64,000 bases of DNA from the NCBI RefSeq assembly GCF_001938565.1, contig NZ_MSYM01000016.1, positions 101,467 to 165,466 on the forward strand, in the 5' to 3' direction. Shown here one piece after another: positions 63,062-64,000 of this stretch; the stretch's first letter is position 1, and each line of letters begins with the position of its first letter. This DNA comes from Rhodoferax antarcticus ANT.BR (lineage in GTDB: Bacteria; Pseudomonadota; Gammaproteobacteria; Burkholderiales; Burkholderiaceae_C). The translations under genes were made by a program, and so were the position numbers. The notes under the pieces are model-generated. The model saw only the letters and a list, made by a program, of their open reading frames with translations, was not told where the DNA came from and ran no database searches.

Positions 63062-63418
63062 CTATGAAACACGCGCAAAATTGAGTGTTTTATGAGGTGT
63101 ATTTTTCGACAAATCAAAGCCTTCCAAGAGCCAGCCAAACTCATGCAAACTGCAGCTCGCAGTGGGCGCTTTTGCATCCACCGGCCAGGCGAATTGATCG
63201 GCCTCCAGACGCTTTTGCCACAAACAAAATCCGTTGCGGTGCCAGTACAGGGCTTTGAGCTGGGTGTGGCGTCTGTTGGTGAAGACGTACAGCGCGCTGG
63301 CAAAGGGGGATAAGCCCAGTTCCTGCTCAACGAGTGCGCTTAAGCCGTTGATGGCTTTTCTGAAGTCAATGGGTTCACGGCACAGGTAGACCTGATCGAT
63401 GTTGCAGCCCGGGTGCAT
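63062..63418 (-). CDS. tnpB: IS66 TnpB (Orf2)
   Basis: A 118-residue protein starting MHPGCNIDQVYLCREPIDFR, followed by GLSALVEQELGLSPFASALY and TQLKALYWHRNGFCLWQKRL, canonical IS66 Orf2. It is needed for IS66 transposition, but the mechanism is unclear. Its ATG overlaps the tnpA stop by one base (TGATG). The reading frame is intact. Confidence 0.93.
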   Translation of the reverse strand: MHPGCNIDQVYLCREPIDFRKAINGLSALVEQELGLSPFASALYVFTNRRHTQLKALYWHRNGFCLWQKRLEADQFAWPVDAKAPTASCSLHEFGWLLEGFDLSKNTPHKTLNFARVS

Positions 63419-63960
63419 CAGTGCGCTGCCTGTGCGTAGTGGCTCAGGGCTGCCAGCCAGTGGGGGTCTGGGCGCGTTGGTAACTCCAGTCGTATGCCAC
63501 CGGCCAGTAGCAGGGTGCAGTTGGGCGGTATCAGGTTGTCGACTGCAGCGACGCGCGTTGGGCTCGCTGTCGCTGTCGCTGTCGCTGGTGTTGGTGTTGG
63601 TGTTGGTGTTGGTGTTGGTGTTGGCATAACCGGCGCCATAGTCGGTGTCGCGCACCGGTGCTTCTGCGGCGCAACAGCTGTTTGAGCACTGCACCGGGGT
63701 TGGGCGCTTTGGATGCGTAGGGCGATGAATTTGCCTTGCGCCGGTTCGGGCTCAGTGGGTTCGAGGGCTTCGGGTTTGGCGGGTGAGGGGGTCAGGGCAA
63801 TTGCGTCAATTGCAGTGGCTTTGGTCTGGCGCAGCTTTTGTTGCCAGCGGTACAGGGTTGAAGCTGCGAGGCCATGCGTTTTGGCATATGCGGCCATGGT
63901 GACTCCTTCGCGCCAGGCCGTTGCAACGTGTTGCGCAAATGAGGTTGATCGTGCTTGCAT
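63418..63960 (-). CDS. tnpA: IS66 TnpA (Orf1) with hexanucleotide-repeat linker
   Basis: A 180-residue protein from ATG 63960 (MQARSTSFAQHVATAWREGV), with an N-terminal HTH (AKTHGLAASTLYRWQQKLRQ) that would bind the IS ends. The middle contains a (PT)n then (AT)n run encoded by hexanucleotide repeats. A longer in-frame start at 63993 is possible. The frame is intact. Confidence 0.85.
   Translation of the reverse strand: MQARSTSFAQHVATAWREGVTMAAYAKTHGLAASTLYRWQQKLRQTKATAIDAIALTPSPAKPEALEPTEPEPAQGKFIALRIQSAQPRCSAQTAVAPQKHRCATPTMAPVMPTPTPTPTPTPTPATATATASPTRVAAVDNLIPPNCTLLLAGGIRLELPTRPDPHWLAALSHYAQAAH
63566..63622. repeat. Hexanucleotide microsatellite in tnpA
   Basis: Three GCTGTC units (63566-63583) and six GGTGTT units (63587-63622) lie almost back to back. 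The period of 6 preserves the frame. Each GGTGTT unit encodes Pro-Thr on the tnpA strand. Confidence 0.85.
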
Positions 63961-64000
63961 GTCCGTTTTTCCATCTGAGTTGAGATGGCGCAAGCTTCGG

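Larger units (their letters stand above)
61718..64000 (-). mobile_element. IS66-family element, damaged and cut by the window edge
   Basis: The right end begins GTAAGCGCTCCATC at 61718, the form of IS66 ends. Reading on the minus strand, tnpA, tnpB and tnpC follow in IS66 order. The left end lies past 64000. tnpC is disrupted, so the copy cannot transpose alone. Confidence 0.88.

Noticed and set aside
63587..63622. Short regularly repeated units that might suggest a CRISPR array
   Set aside because: The period is 6 bases with no spacers. It is a microsatellite inside an IS66 gene.

Overview
The window looks like a chromosome segment of a betaproteobacterium in or near the Comamonadaceae (Rhodoferax/Polaromonas-like). 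The basis is moderately high GC, betaproteobacterial gene content (TPP-riboswitch thi operon with CytX/ThiO, pdh operon with a lipoyl domain on E3, a CphA pair beside its ABC transporter), and at least thirteen copies of a roughly 50-bp interspersed repeat built around CTCTAGCCCTTAT and AGCTAT. I know that repeat type from Comamonadaceae genomes. The assignment is inference; no rRNA gene is present.

Region by region. (1) 1-9161: the right end of an integrative element inserted in a tRNA-Pro(GGG) gene. It holds a tyrosine integrase, an unknown co-directional gene, AlpA, a primase/SF3 helicase and a lone small terminase subunit, an order reminiscent of phage-inducible chromosomal islands (PICIs). 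Its outer cargo is a large SNF2-type helicase plus a DUF4391 gene that runs off the window, a probable defence module. (2) 9162-13419: a scar zone with a KilA-N pseudogene carrying four in-frame stops, an unknown gene coupled to a HicA-like gene, a decayed restriction/helicase C-terminus, and the last ~110 codons of thiD butted against it. (3) 13560-15277: an AT-rich operon of three lipoproteins. (4) 15550-20400: thiamine operon cytX-thiO-thiS-thiG-thiE behind a TPP riboswitch. (5) 20559-25179: ferredoxin-NADP reductase and ferredoxin, an orphan trpB2, serB and a frameshifted NRDE gene. (6) 25182-32826: cyanophycin locus (DUF1854 protein, ABC transporter, two CphA homologues). (7) 32972-38834: vapBC, mfd, ispD, ispF. 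(8) 39014-45598: psiE, a CoA-transferase, nitronate monooxygenase, and a folD-prlC-thiol-protein operon. (9) 45690-55842: a PAS histidine kinase and FixJ-type regulator divergent from aceE-aceF-lpdA. (10) 55951-56993: gene relics (atoE tail, a second lpdA-like tail, an AhpD-like head). (11) 56990-59760: a membrane protein, and an MscS channel paired with an unknown 390-aa protein. (12) 59966-64000: a Tn3 transposase fragment cut by a Tn3-type inverted repeat, a GNAT/DUF1778 toxin-antitoxin pair, and a damaged IS66 element running off the window.

Connected functions. ThiO supplies dehydroglycine to ThiG, which works with sulfur carried by ThiS; ThiE joins the thiazole and pyrimidine; CytX imports pyrimidine; the riboswitch senses the product. 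The three pdh genes encode one complex. The DUF1854 protein and ABC transporter belong to families defined by linkage to cyanophycin synthesis.

The most unusual signal is that the interspersed repeat lies inside reading frames as well as between genes. It sits in the inter-domain linkers of AceF and LpdA, in the N-terminal extension of ThiE, across a conserved motif of IspD, and at the C- or N-terminus of two further proteins. By manual translation only one reading frame per strand of the repeat is free of stops. Five of the six coding copies appear to use one of these; the copy in the thiol protein does not.
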